NCBI GenBank assembly: GCA_016720825.1
Contig: JADKJV010000019.1
Span: 1 to 64,000 of the forward strand
Reading direction: 5' to 3'
DNA from: Chitinophagaceae bacterium
Lineage (GTDB): Bacteria; Bacteroidota; Bacteroidia; Chitinophagales; Chitinophagaceae
DNA: 64,000 nt
Shown: positions 48,086-57,474 of the stretch, in pieces
Numbering within the stretch: the first letter of the stretch is position 1
Layout: each line of letters starts with the position of its first letter
Made by a program: the position numbers and the translations under genes
Notes under the pieces: generated by a model
Database searches by the model: none
Told to the model about the DNA's origin: nothing
Seen by the model: the letters and a program-made list of their open reading frames with translations, nothing else

Positions 48086-49429
48086 ATGAAGCGTTTTGCA
48101 AAATCCATAGTGTTTTTAGCCCTTTTCCAGTTTTTGGTCACGAATTCCGGCAAGTCGCAGGAGAAATCATGGCAAATGGTTTCCTGCCTGGCAGATACTG
48201 CAGAGCATTATGCGATTTACTTTCCGCGTGATTTTGATACCAGCCGGACTTTCGGCATGCTGATCTTCCTCGATCCGTCAGCAAGAGGGGATGTTCCGGT
48301 GCAACTTTATCAAGAACTGGCAGACGAGTATCGCCTGGTGCTCGCCGGATCCATGCGCAGCAGGAATTTCAGCGGGGATGTATCCCTGCGGTCATTTGTG
48401 GCTATTTACAATGATTTGCTGCAACGGATCAATCCAGATACCTCGGTTGTTTTTCTTTCCGGTTTTTCCGGCGGGGCCCGCGTGGCGGCAACTATTGCAG
48501 CCCTGTATCCGGAAGTGACGGGTGTGATTGCCTGCGGAGCTGGTTTTACAGGGACAGATGAATCTTCCATCCGTAAAATCAGGTTATATGCGGCTACCGT
48601 GGGTTACCGGGATATGAATTATGAAGAACTGGTTGAAAATACTTCATTGCTGGATGAACTGGGAATGAAAAATATGCTGGTGTATTTCGACGGGGTTCAT
48701 GAATGGGCACCTGCCGGATCCATGAAAATGGCCATACAATGGCTGATGGAGTCCAAATCAAATCCGGTGTTGCAAACGGGTTATCCGGATACACAATATA
48801 TCCGGCGTTTAAACCAGTTGGAAGATTCCGGGCGGTTGTGTCTGGCCTGGCAGGCATGGAGCCAGTTGAAACAGGTTAGCCGTTACCGGCAGCAGGCCGC
48901 GGCGGCTATCAGCAGGCTGGAGGGATTGCCCGGTTTCAAAAAGGACAGGGAGGAGTATGAATCATCATTGAAGTCAGAGCGGACAATCATGAATGCGTTT
49001 TCGATTGCTTACCAGCCGGTGCTGGCAGGCATGAATATTAACGATGAAACAAAGTGGCGGGAACTGGCTGCAGAAATAAAAGAAATGCGTTCCGAAAAAT
49101 CATATTACCGGCAGTTATCTGCCATTCGTGCCACGGATCACTGCCGGCGAAGTTGCGGTGAATATTTTTTTATGTTCATGGAGACGAAAGAATATGATGT
49201 AGCCATCCGCATCGCAACCATCATGGAGTATTTTGTTCCGGATGAACCGGCGGTGCAGATTTGGATGGCCCGGGCTTATGCCGGGCTAGGTAATAAAAAA
49301 CAAACGCTGCACTTCCTGAAGCTGGCGGCTAAAGCAGGATACACGCAACCGGCAAAACTGTTCAATGATGTATTGTTGCTGAAAGTTATTACTGCAGATG
49401 AAATCCGGCAGGTATTTGAACAGCAGTAA
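48086..49429 (+). CDS. exported alpha/beta-hydrolase-like protein with C-terminal helical/TPR part
   Basis: 447 residues with signal peptide (LFQFLVTNSGKSQ). Residues about 40-240 form an alpha/beta hydrolase or esterase-like fold with the nucleophile elbow LSGFSGGARVA and HEWAP as candidate catalytic His. Residues about 250-445 are helical, ending in a TPR-like pair (VQIWMARAYAGLGNKKQTLHFLKLAAKAGY). Substrate unknown; possibly a periplasmic poly-ester or acyl hydrolase. Divergent from the TamB gene. Confidence 0.7.
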   Translation: MKRFAKSIVFLALFQFLVTNSGKSQEKSWQMVSCLADTAEHYAIYFPRDFDTSRTFGMLIFLDPSARGDVPVQLYQELADEYRLVLAGSMRSRNFSGDVSLRSFVAIYNDLLQRINPDTSVVFLSGFSGGARVAATIAALYPEVTGVIACGAGFTGTDESSIRKIRLYAATVGYRDMNYEELVENTSLLDELGMKNMLVYFDGVHEWAPAGSMKMAIQWLMESKSNPVLQTGYPDTQYIRRLNQLEDSGRLCLAWQAWSQLKQVSRYRQQAAAAISRLEGLPGFKKDREEYESSLKSERTIMNAFSIAYQPVLAGMNINDETKWRELAAEIKEMRSEKSYYRQLSAIRATDHCRRSCGEYFFMFMETKEYDVAIRIATIMEYFVPDEPAVQIWMARAYAGLGNKKQTLHFLKLAAKAGYTQPAKLFNDVLLLKVITADEIRQVFEQQ

Positions 49430-49431
49430 TC

Positions 49432-50102
49432 TTATTCTTTATTCCTTGTATCAAGTACAATTTTCTTTGCATTCAGGTATTTGCCGATACTGAAACCGAT
49501 GCAGCGGTGAAGGACTTTCGGCCCGCCATCAGCATTGCTGATACTGGTTAATCCGTAAGTATAGTTAACAGAGAAAACGAGTCCAGAGCTGGTTTCAAAT
49601 CCAAGCTGGGCTAATGCGTTGGCGCTGTAATGGCCATAGTCGCCATACCCAAAAGTCATTTTGCGGCTTACCGAACCACCGGTCTGCAGGTTAAATTTTT
49701 CATGGCCGAATAACTGGAAATCCAGTGTGGGTCCCACTTTCAAAAATCCATGGGAAGGTTTATTGCCGAAATCAACCTGTAATAAAGCCGCCAGTTCAAA
49801 CGTGTGGAGTTTTACTTCGTTGTCACTGGCCATCGGATCGGGAGGGAAAGTGTATTGTGCAAATTTTACTTTATAACCTTTCAGGCTGTAAAAACAGACG
49901 GTGCAAAATAGATTCCTTTATCAAAAGGCACTTTCATCATAACGCCGGCCTGGAAGCCATACGTATAATTTGTTTTCTGCTTGCTGTAATTCACATTATA
50001 GTTAGCTGTATTGGCCTGGGCTCCGAGGAAAACACCTGTCAGGTTCTGCGCCGAAGCCTGTTGGCACAGGATTATGCCCAATGCCAGTATAATTGATTTC
50101 AT
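49432..50102 (-). CDS. outer-membrane beta-barrel protein (PorT-like size, one frameshift)
   Basis: About 220 residues after correction. Start at ATG 50102 gives MKSIILALGIILCQQASAQ, a proper signal peptide; the longer frame upstream is not signal-like. The strands (TGVFLGAQANTANYNVNY, YGFQAGVMMKVPFDKGIYFAPSVF) continue after a frame change near 49892 (a run of T on the coding strand) into LKGYKVKFAQYTFPPDP and further strands to the C-terminus. Fits the 'outer membrane beta-barrel protein' domain seen widely in Bacteroidota; function unknown. Confidence 0.8.
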
Positions 50103-50216
50103 GTTTTTGAATTGGTTAATGGAAACGCGTCGTTGTTTCTGGCTTTTCAGCAGGGGGAGGGCAAAGCTAACAGTTAAAACCGGATTATGCAAGCTAAACG
50201 GTCACGTAAATCCCCT

Positions 50217-50768
50217 TTAAGATTTGAACTGCCTGGCGGGGTCTTTTATCGCATCACTATTGTTATAGGCTGCTGATCCTCCTTTAGGTATAGAGAGGTT
50301 TTTCCACTCATCTTTACGGATCATCCTCGCCAGGTAAACGATCTGGCCGATATGATATGGATAATGCGCCAGTTGCCTGTTGATGGCATCAATCACAGTC
50401 AGTCCTTCTTTACGTATATAAATGGTTTTTTTCAGGTCCTTCTTCTTCAGTCTTTTCAATGCATCGAGGAAACAGGTCCAGCCTTTATCCCATGCATCCA
50501 TAATTTCAGCACGTGAAAATGTCGCTTCCCTGAATTCATCATCCCGCTGGCGCCATTCTTTCTCTCCATCTTCTTCCAGAAAATTCGTCCACCGGCTGAG
50601 CATATTACCACCCAGGTGCCGCACGACCACCGCCACACTGTTTGATTCCGGTCCGGGCTGGTAATTCAATTCCGCATCGCTGAGTTGTGCCATGGCTTTT
50701 TCGCCAAGGTCTTTGTAGTATAAGAGGCGGGTGATGGTTGTTTGGAGGTAAAGTTTAGATAAAGACAT
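50217..50768 (-). CDS. DUF1572 / DinB-like four-helix protein
   Basis: 183 residues from ATG 50768 (MSLSKLYLQTTI); the extra upstream residues are not conserved. A DinB/YfiT-like four-helix bundle with metal-site candidates HLGGN (about 50) and HYPYHIGQ (about 140-147) typical of DUF1572. Some relatives are metal-dependent thiol transferases, others are stress proteins. Cytoplasmic. Confidence 0.85.
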   Translation of the reverse strand: MSLSKLYLQTTITRLLYYKDLGEKAMAQLSDAELNYQPGPESNSVAVVVRHLGGNMLSRWTNFLEEDGEKEWRQRDDEFREATFSRAEIMDAWDKGWTCFLDALKRLKKKDLKKTIYIRKEGLTVIDAINRQLAHYPYHIGQIVYLARMIRKDEWKNLSIPKGGSAAYNNSDAIKDPARQFKS

Positions 50769-50877
50769 AGAAATTGAAATTAATGAAAATTGGAAATAGA
50801 TTGAAAGTGGAATGAAAAGAGAAAGCTTTGGCATGGGTTTCTCATTTCCGTTCTCAATTATCCATTATCAATTGTAC

Positions 50878-52566
50878 TCACCAGCCAGCAGCCCCATCTT
50901 CCCCCCGTCCATCAGCCACCACTTCCATCATGCCGTCTTTCCTGAGCAGGATGGCTTCGGTTCTGCCAATGCCATGGGGTTTGGAGAAATGGTATCCCCA
51001 TTTTTCCATGGTGACACGCACTGAATCCGGAAATCCTTTTTCGATTTCAATAATATCAGGTAACCACTGGTGGTGGAATTTTGGTTTGTTGATGGCATCG
51101 TCGAGCGACAAATTAAAATCAAGCACGTTCACAATTGTCTGGAATACAGAAGTAGGAATGGTTGTTCCGCCGGGTGTTCCCACAACCAGCACCGGTTTAC
51201 CATATTTATCAAGTACGATTGTTGGTGTCATGGAACTCAGCATGCGTTTGCCCGGTTCGATCGCATTAGCGTTTCCGCCGATGGCTCCGTACATATTCGG
51301 TACACCGGGTTTGATACTGAAATCATCCATTTCATCATTCAGCAAAAATCCGGCGCCGCCTACCACTGTTTTAGCGCCCCAGGAATCGTTGAGTGTGGTG
51401 GTAACAGCAACCACATTACCTTCTGCATCGGCGGTATTAAAATGGGTGGTTTCTTTACTCTCGTATCCGGGAACAACACCCGGCACAACCTGGGCACTCA
51501 AACCATCTTTACCAAATTGGAAGTCGCTCATTCTTTTCCGGATATAACCGGTGTCTGAAAGTTGTTTTACCGGTACCGGGTAAAAATCGGCATCACCCAT
51601 ATACAAGCCCCTGTCTGCATAAGCCCTTTTCTCTGCTTCCACCATCAGTTGTATGCTGGCCAGCGACTGGAATCCTCTTTTTGAGAGATCATACGGTTCC
51701 ACCATCTTCAGCATCTGGTTCAGTAGTAAACCGCCGCTGCTTGGCATGGGCATACTTACAATTGTATATGTATGGTACCTGAAAACATGTGCATCCCTGG
51801 CTGCTGCTTTATATTGCTGCAGGTCTGTTAAGCTGATTATTCCATGACCTCTTTTCATTTCTTCAACAATCAGCCGGGCTGTTTCCCCTTCATAAAAACC
51901 TTTTTCTCCCTGGTCGCGGATCCGTTTCAGTGTATTGGCAAGGTCTGTTTGTATCAGCGTGTCGCCGGCTTTCCATCCACCCGGTTTGTAAAAGGCAGGC
52001 ATGATGGTGTTGAATTTCCTGAATGCATCCTGCTGGCTGTTTAATCCTTTGGCTTCCCTTTCAGTCAGCACAAAACCTTTTTCTGCCAGGAGGATGGCAG
52101 GTGCAATCAGGGAGGGGAAGGGCAGTTTGGCATATTTCATCGCGGCAAAAATGCCGGCCACTGTGCCGGGAACTCCGCTGGAAAGATGGCCGTCCTGGCT
52201 CAGGTCGGTCCTGGCATTACCGGCAGAATCAATATACATATTGCGGGAAGCAGCACCCGGTGCTTTTTCCCTGAAGTCAATCGTGAAAGTTTCACCGTTA
52301 GCAAGCCGGGTAACCATAAAACCGCCACCACCCAGGTTGCCCGCCATGGGGTACACTACAGCCAGGGCCAGTTGTGTGGCAATGGCTGCATCCACGGCAT
52401 TGCCGCCCTGTTTCAGGATTTGAAGCCCTGCATCACTGGCAAGCCTGTGCGCGGAAACGACAGCGCCTTTTTGAACGGTCAGTTTTTTCTGTAAGGGAAC
52501 CTGTGCAATGGTGAACGATACAAAACAGGTTACGCAAATAGTAAAAAATAAAATCTGTTTTTTCAA
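50878..52566 (-). CDS. ggt: gamma-glutamyltransferase (gamma-glutamyltranspeptidase)
   Basis: 562 residues: signal peptide (CFVSFTIAQ), large-subunit motifs AVDAAIATQLALAVVYP and GGGGFMV, autoprocessing site ETTHF with catalytic Thr about 373, then AVTTTLNDSWGAKTVVGGAGF, LNDEMDDFS and RMLSSMTPTIVL, so the enzyme looks active. It hydrolyses or transfers gamma-glutamyl groups of glutathione-like compounds in the periplasm. It may relate functionally to the ligase cluster 12 kb away, but that is only suggestive. Confidence 0.95.
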   Translation of the reverse strand: MKKQILFFTICVTCFVSFTIAQVPLQKKLTVQKGAVVSAHRLASDAGLQILKQGGNAVDAAIATQLALAVVYPMAGNLGGGGFMVTRLANGETFTIDFREKAPGAASRNMYIDSAGNARTDLSQDGHLSSGVPGTVAGIFAAMKYAKLPFPSLIAPAILLAEKGFVLTEREAKGLNSQQDAFRKFNTIMPAFYKPGGWKAGDTLIQTDLANTLKRIRDQGEKGFYEGETARLIVEEMKRGHGIISLTDLQQYKAAARDAHVFRYHTYTIVSMPMPSSGGLLLNQMLKMVEPYDLSKRGFQSLASIQLMVEAEKRAYADRGLYMGDADFYPVPVKQLSDTGYIRKRMSDFQFGKDGLSAQVVPGVVPGYESKETTHFNTADAEGNVVAVTTTLNDSWGAKTVVGGAGFLLNDEMDDFSIKPGVPNMYGAIGGNANAIEPGKRMLSSMTPTIVLDKYGKPVLVVGTPGGTTIPTSVFQTIVNVLDFNLSLDDAINKPKFHHQWLPDIIEIEKGFPDSVRVTMEKWGYHFSKPHGIGRTEAILLRKDGMMEVVADGRGEDGAAGW

Positions 52567-52671
52567 GGTGGTGATTTAAGACGTTAAAGCTATTGAAAAC
52601 CCGGGTGCCATTAATGGAAATTCCGGAGTTTTTCGCCCCTGCTTTCTTAACTTGCCCGTTAAACTGATAGT

Positions 52672-55242
52672 ATGCTCCGTTCTTTATGTTTTTTCGCCGT
52701 GATGTTATTCCTGCAGGCAAATATCCAGGCACAATTGAAATCGCCTGATGAATTTCTTGGATATAAAATCGGCAGCCGCTATTCTGCCCACTGGAAAGTG
52801 GCCGGTTATTTCCGGCAGGCAGCTGCTGCCATGCCTTCCGTGATGAAGCTGCAGGACTACGGAGTAACAAACGAAGGCAGGCCCCTGATGGTTGCATTCA
52901 TCTCTTCCCCGGAAAATATCAGCAACCTGGAGAATATCCGTAAGAATAACCTGCGTCTGGCCAATCTGTCGCCTGATAAAATGGCCGCCGATGAAAATAT
53001 GCCCGCTATTGTTTGGCTGAGTTATAATGTACACGGCAATGAAACATCTTCTTCCGAAGCGGCAATGCTTACATTATTTGCGCTGCTGGATCCTGCCAAT
53101 ACACAAACAAAAGCCTGGCTGAAAAACACGGTGGTGGTGATTGATCCCTGTATTAACCCGGATGGCCGCGACCGGTATGTGAACTGGTTTAATTCCATTG
53201 CAGGAAAAAACTATGATCCCAAACTGATGGCGCGGGAACATGACGAACCCTGGCCGGGTGGCAGGACGAACCATTATAATTTCGATCTCAACCGCGACTG
53301 GGCCTGGCAAACACAATTAGAAACAAAGCAGCGCATAAAATTGTATAACCAGTGGCTGCCGCAGGTGCATGTGGATTATCACGAGCAGTTTATCAATGAC
53401 CCTTATTATTTCGCACCGGCCGCTGAACCTTTCCATGAAGTGATCACACCCTGGCAGCGTGAATTCCAGGGCATCATCGGAAAAAGTAACGCCAGATATT
53501 TTGATGCAAACGGATGGCTGTATTATACCAAAGAGTTTTTTGATCTTTTCTATCCTTCTTATGGTGATACTTACCCGATTTATAACGGGGCTATCGGCAT
53601 GACTTACGAACAGGCAGGTCACGGCATCAGCGGTGCCGCTGTTATCAATGATGAAGGGGATACGCTGACCCTGCGTGACCGGGTGATGCACCATTACACA
53701 ACCGGGTTGAGTACTGTTGAAACAGCCTCCGCGCAATCTTCGAGGCTGGTGAAAGAGTTCCATAAATTTTATAACGATGCGGTCAAGACCGGTGTGGGTG
53801 ATTATAAATCGTATATCATTCGTAATGCACCGGAAGATGCACAGCGTATCCGCGCGTTCCTTGAATTGCTTGACCGAAACGGTATCCGTTACACTGGTAC
53901 TGCATCAGCAAGTGCCAAAGGATATAATTATAACAGCGGACGTGATGAAACAGTTAACCTCCAGCCACAGGATATCCTGATCAGTGCCCTGCAGCCGAAA
54001 TCTGCGCTGGTGAAAGTGCTGATGGAGCCCAAATCCAGGTTAAATGATTCAATGACCTATGATATTTCAGCCTGGTCTGTTCCTTATGCTTACGGGTTAC
54101 AGGCATTTGCTTCAAAGGAAATAATCGTTGCAGGGAATTATAATCCGCCTGCTGCAGTGAATATTCCTGAAACCAGTTATGGGTATGCATTGCCCTGGAC
54201 AGGCTTGCAATCCGTAAAAACAGCCAGCCGGCTGCTGCAGCAGGGGGTGTTACTCCGTTATGCAGAACAACCTTTCGATTTACAGGGAAAACATTTTGAA
54301 AGAGGAACTATTTTAATCCTGCGCACAGCTAATAAAACTTTCGGCGACCGGTTGTGGGCAATGGCCAAAGATGCGGCAATGGAAAACCAGGTTCCCTTAT
54401 ATGCATTGAGCGGAGGCTTAGTGGATAAAGGATTTGATATGGGCAGTGATAAAGTCCATCCGTTTAAAGCACCACGCGTAGTGATGCTCACCGGTGATGG
54501 AGTAAACAGCGGTGCCGCTGGTGAGATCTGGCATTTCTTCGACCAGCAACTGGATTACCCTGTTACACTGGTGAATGCAGAATCTGCTTCTACAGCCGAC
54601 TGGAATAATATTGATGTATTGATTATGCCTAACGGCCGCTATAAATTTTTAACTGATAAACCGGCCCTGGAAGCTTTCAAGGCCTGGATTAATAACGGCG
54701 GGAAAGTGATTGCGCTGGAAGGCGCCGTGTCGCAGCTTGCTTCCGCTGATCTTGGTGTGAAAGTGAAAAAAGCAGAAGAAGAGAAAAAAGACGGCGAAGG
54801 TGGCTACAATGATCTCCGCACTTACGGTGATCGTGAAAGAGATGCCGTTTCAGGTTCAGCGCCCGGTTCCATTTACCGGGTTGACCTTGATCCCACACAT
54901 CCGCTGGCATTTGGTTATCCTGGTTATTATTATACACTCAAAATCGGCACCCGCGTGTTTGAATTCCTGAAAGATGGCGGATGGAATGTTGGGGTGATTA
55001 AAAAAGATAACCAGGTGGCGGGGCTTGTTGGTTCATCCCAAAAAGATAAAATGAAAGATGCGATGTTGTTAGGTGTTGTTGGGGTGGGGAATGGGAGTAT
55101 AACAGTGATGGCAGATGATCCGCTGTTCCGTTCTTTCTGGGAGAATGGAAAGCTGATGTTTTGTAATGCGGTGTTTTTGGCGGGAGATAATTTTTTTTTA
55201 CCACAAAGCACACAAAGGAATACACAAAGGCCACAAGGTTAA
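52672..55242 (+). CDS. M14-family zinc carboxypeptidase with C-terminal GATase-like domain
   Basis: 856 residues: signal peptide (LQANIQAQ), M14 catalytic domain (about 40-340) with zinc ligands HGNE (His121, Glu124) and VDYHEQ (His237), substrate-binding Arg/Asn in FDLNRDW, and catalytic Glu in MTYEQAG (about 313). The C-terminal part (about 590-840) resembles a GATase1/ThuA-like Rossmann domain (VMLTGDGVNSGAAGEIW, LEAFKAWINNGGKVIALEGA). The last about 15 residues are translated hairpin repeat, so the true stop is probably near 55200, at the T run. Secreted peptidase. Confidence 0.9.
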   Translation: MLRSLCFFAVMLFLQANIQAQLKSPDEFLGYKIGSRYSAHWKVAGYFRQAAAAMPSVMKLQDYGVTNEGRPLMVAFISSPENISNLENIRKNNLRLANLSPDKMAADENMPAIVWLSYNVHGNETSSSEAAMLTLFALLDPANTQTKAWLKNTVVVIDPCINPDGRDRYVNWFNSIAGKNYDPKLMAREHDEPWPGGRTNHYNFDLNRDWAWQTQLETKQRIKLYNQWLPQVHVDYHEQFINDPYYFAPAAEPFHEVITPWQREFQGIIGKSNARYFDANGWLYYTKEFFDLFYPSYGDTYPIYNGAIGMTYEQAGHGISGAAVINDEGDTLTLRDRVMHHYTTGLSTVETASAQSSRLVKEFHKFYNDAVKTGVGDYKSYIIRNAPEDAQRIRAFLELLDRNGIRYTGTASASAKGYNYNSGRDETVNLQPQDILISALQPKSALVKVLMEPKSRLNDSMTYDISAWSVPYAYGLQAFASKEIIVAGNYNPPAAVNIPETSYGYALPWTGLQSVKTASRLLQQGVLLRYAEQPFDLQGKHFERGTILILRTANKTFGDRLWAMAKDAAMENQVPLYALSGGLVDKGFDMGSDKVHPFKAPRVVMLTGDGVNSGAAGEIWHFFDQQLDYPVTLVNAESASTADWNNIDVLIMPNGRYKFLTDKPALEAFKAWINNGGKVIALEGAVSQLASADLGVKVKKAEEEKKDGEGGYNDLRTYGDRERDAVSGSAPGSIYRVDLDPTHPLAFGYPGYYYTLKIGTRVFEFLKDGGWNVGVIKKDNQVAGLVGSSQKDKMKDAMLLGVVGVGNGSITVMADDPLFRSFWENGKLMFCNAVFLAGDNFFLPQSTQRNTQRPQG

Positions 55243-55317
55243 ATACTTTGTGGCCTTTGCTTTGCCCGCCGTAGCAAAGCGAAGGAGGGTGTATTTCTTT
55301 GTGTCCCTTGTGGTAAA
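55200..55317. repeat. CACAAAGG-word hairpin with GC-rich cassette in the right arm
   Basis: Left arm 55200-55237 (words CCACAAAG, ATACACAAAGGCC) and right arm from about 55247. The right arm is interrupted by a GC-rich palindromic cassette at 55261-55291 (CCCGCCGTAGC...GGAGGG) and then resumes (TATTTCTTTGTG) to 55314. Confidence 0.85.
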
Positions 55318-55409
55318 AGAAATGTTGAAAACTTGTGTTAATTCAAACATAACAGTCAGGATTCGGCGTGGTAGAAAAAAATAATTTCATGCTCTAATCA
55401 AAACAAACC

Positions 55410-57318
55410 ATGGAAAAACAGGAACTGATCAAATGGGGACTGATTGTCGGCATTCCCTTTTATATTATTATTCTATAAGTTTATCCTCCGTGTGTTTTTC
55501 GGGCTGGTGATAGTGCCCGAAGACCGGATAGGACTTGTGACTAAAAAATTCGTATTGTTTGGTCAGCAGGAATTGCCTGAAGGCCGCATCATTGCCACGA
55601 AAGGTGAGGCAGGCTTCCAGGCACAGACACTGGCTCCCGGTGTTTATTTCTGGAAATGGATCTGGCAGTACAGCATCACTTTCCAGCCATTTATTGTAAT
55701 CCCAACCGGCAAAATCGGTTTGATACTGGCCAAAGATGGTGCGGAACTGGAAACAGGCCGTATCCTCGGCCGCAGGGTTGAATGCGATTCATTCCAGGAC
55801 TCAGAAGCGTTCCTGAGGAACGGCGGACGCAAGGGCCGTCAGACAGCATTCATTGCGCCGGGTTCTTACCGGATAAATACTTTGCTGTTTGAATTGGAGC
55901 TGACGGATATGACCATGATACCGGATAATGCAGTAGGTGTTGTAACCACGCTGGAAGGTAAGTCACTGGAAGAAGGACAGATTGCCGGTAAGATTATCAT
56001 GGATCATGACAAATTCCAGAACGTAGATAAATTCCTTGACAACAGCGGTTATAAAGGTTTGCAGGAACAGGTCATTCTGGCCGGTTCTTATTTCCTCAAC
56101 CCCTGGTTTGCCAAACTGGAAATGGTGAGGATGACAGAAATCGCCATTGGTCACGTTGGCGTGGTGATCAGTTATGTGGGTGCTGAAGGCAAAGACCTCA
56201 GTGGTGTGGAATTTAAACACGGGAATATTGTAGCTAAAGGCTTTAAAGGCGTATGGGCAGAGCCATTGGGTCCGGGTAAATATCCCATCAACCCATATAT
56301 CATGAAAGTGGAACTCGTGCCCACCACCAACCTGGTATTGAACTGGGCGAGCGCAAGAAGTGAATCACACCAGCTGGATAAAAACCTTTCTACCATTACT
56401 GTTCGCAGTAAGGATGGTTTCCCTTTCAACCTGGATGTATCGCAAATCATTCACATCCCTACCACAGAAGCGCCAAAAGTGATTGCCCGCTTTGGTAATA
56501 TGAATAACCTGGTCAGCCAGGTGCTTGAACCCACTATCGGGAACTATTTCCGGAACAGTGCGCAGGACAGCGACGTGATTGCTTTCCTCGGTACCAGGAA
56601 GGAAAGGCAGCAATCGGCCAAAGACCATATTGGTAAAGTACTTGAGCAATACAATGTATATGGCGTGGATACCCTGATTGGTGATATCGTGCCTCCGGAA
56701 AGCCTGATGAAAACGCTGACCGACCGTAAACTCGCCGAAGAGCAGAAGATCACTTACGACACCGAGAAAAAAGCACAGGAAACCCGCCAGACACTGGAAA
56801 AAGAAACTGCCATTGCAGAAATGCAGAAAGAAATTGTGAAGGCTGACCAGGGCGTACTGATTGCTGAAAGGATTGCCGATGCTTCCGTTAAAAAAGCAAC
56901 CGGTGATGCCAACAGCGTACGCCTGCAGGCCACAGCAGAAGCGGATCGTTTGAAACTGCTTGCCAGTGGTGAAGCGGAAAAAACAAGGGTGCTGGCCAAA
57001 GCGGATTCTGAAAAAATTGAGCTGCTGGCGAAAGCAGAAGCTGAAAAGATTTCAGTGACTGGTAATGCCGAAGCGGAAAAAATCCTGGCGATTGGTAAAT
57101 CAAACGCTGAATCTTATAAATTGTCCGTAGAAGCCATGGGCGGCGATAATTTTACGCAACTGAAAGTGATGGAATCCATCGCGCAGCAAAATGTGAAAAT
57201 CATGCCGGATGTGCTGATTGGTGGAACAGATGGTGCGAATGGTGGGATCAGCGGGCTGCTGGGGTTACAGATACTGGAAAAGCTGGGGAAGAAAGTAGAT
57301 CCGGGGAAAGGGGAATAA
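55410..57318 (+). CDS. flotillin/SPFH-family protein (one early frameshift)
   Basis: The natural start appears to be ATG 55410 (MEKQELIKWGLIVGIPFYIIIL, a membrane segment). The frame changes near 55475, and the remaining 620 residues continue FILRVFFGLVIVPEDRIGLV. An SPFH/band-7 domain spans about 50-430, followed by a long Ala/Glu/Lys coiled coil with the repeated pattern AEAEKI (about 440-570), typical of flotillins, and a Gly-rich C-terminus. Flotillins form membrane microdomain scaffolds. A TTG at 55444 is an alternative start if the frameshift were real. Confidence 0.88.
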
Positions 57319-57322
57319 ATAC

Positions 57323-57394
57323 ATTTTACCACAAAGGCCACAAAGATGTACTTCTTTGTGGCCTTCGTTTTTCTTAGTGTTCTTTGTGGTAAAA
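57323..57394. repeat. CACAAAGG-word hairpin
   Basis: Arms ATTTTACCACAAAG and CTTTGTGGTAAAAT flank an inner pair GCCACAAAG/CTTTGTGGC. No cassette. Directly downstream of the flotillin stop; acts as its likely terminator. Confidence 0.8.
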
Positions 57395-57418
57395 TGCCTT
57401 TTATAATTTAACCACACC

Positions 57419-57460
57419 ACTTCCCGACTTTCCGTCTTCCGGACTTCCCGACTTCACTTA
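57419..57460. repeat. CTTCCCGACTT word repeat
   Basis: Three imperfect copies of an 11-base word (CTTCCCGACTT, CTTCCGGACTT) just upstream of the PIG-L gene, without a complementary arm in view. Confidence 0.6.
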
Positions 57461-57474
57461 TATTCGTAGAATAA

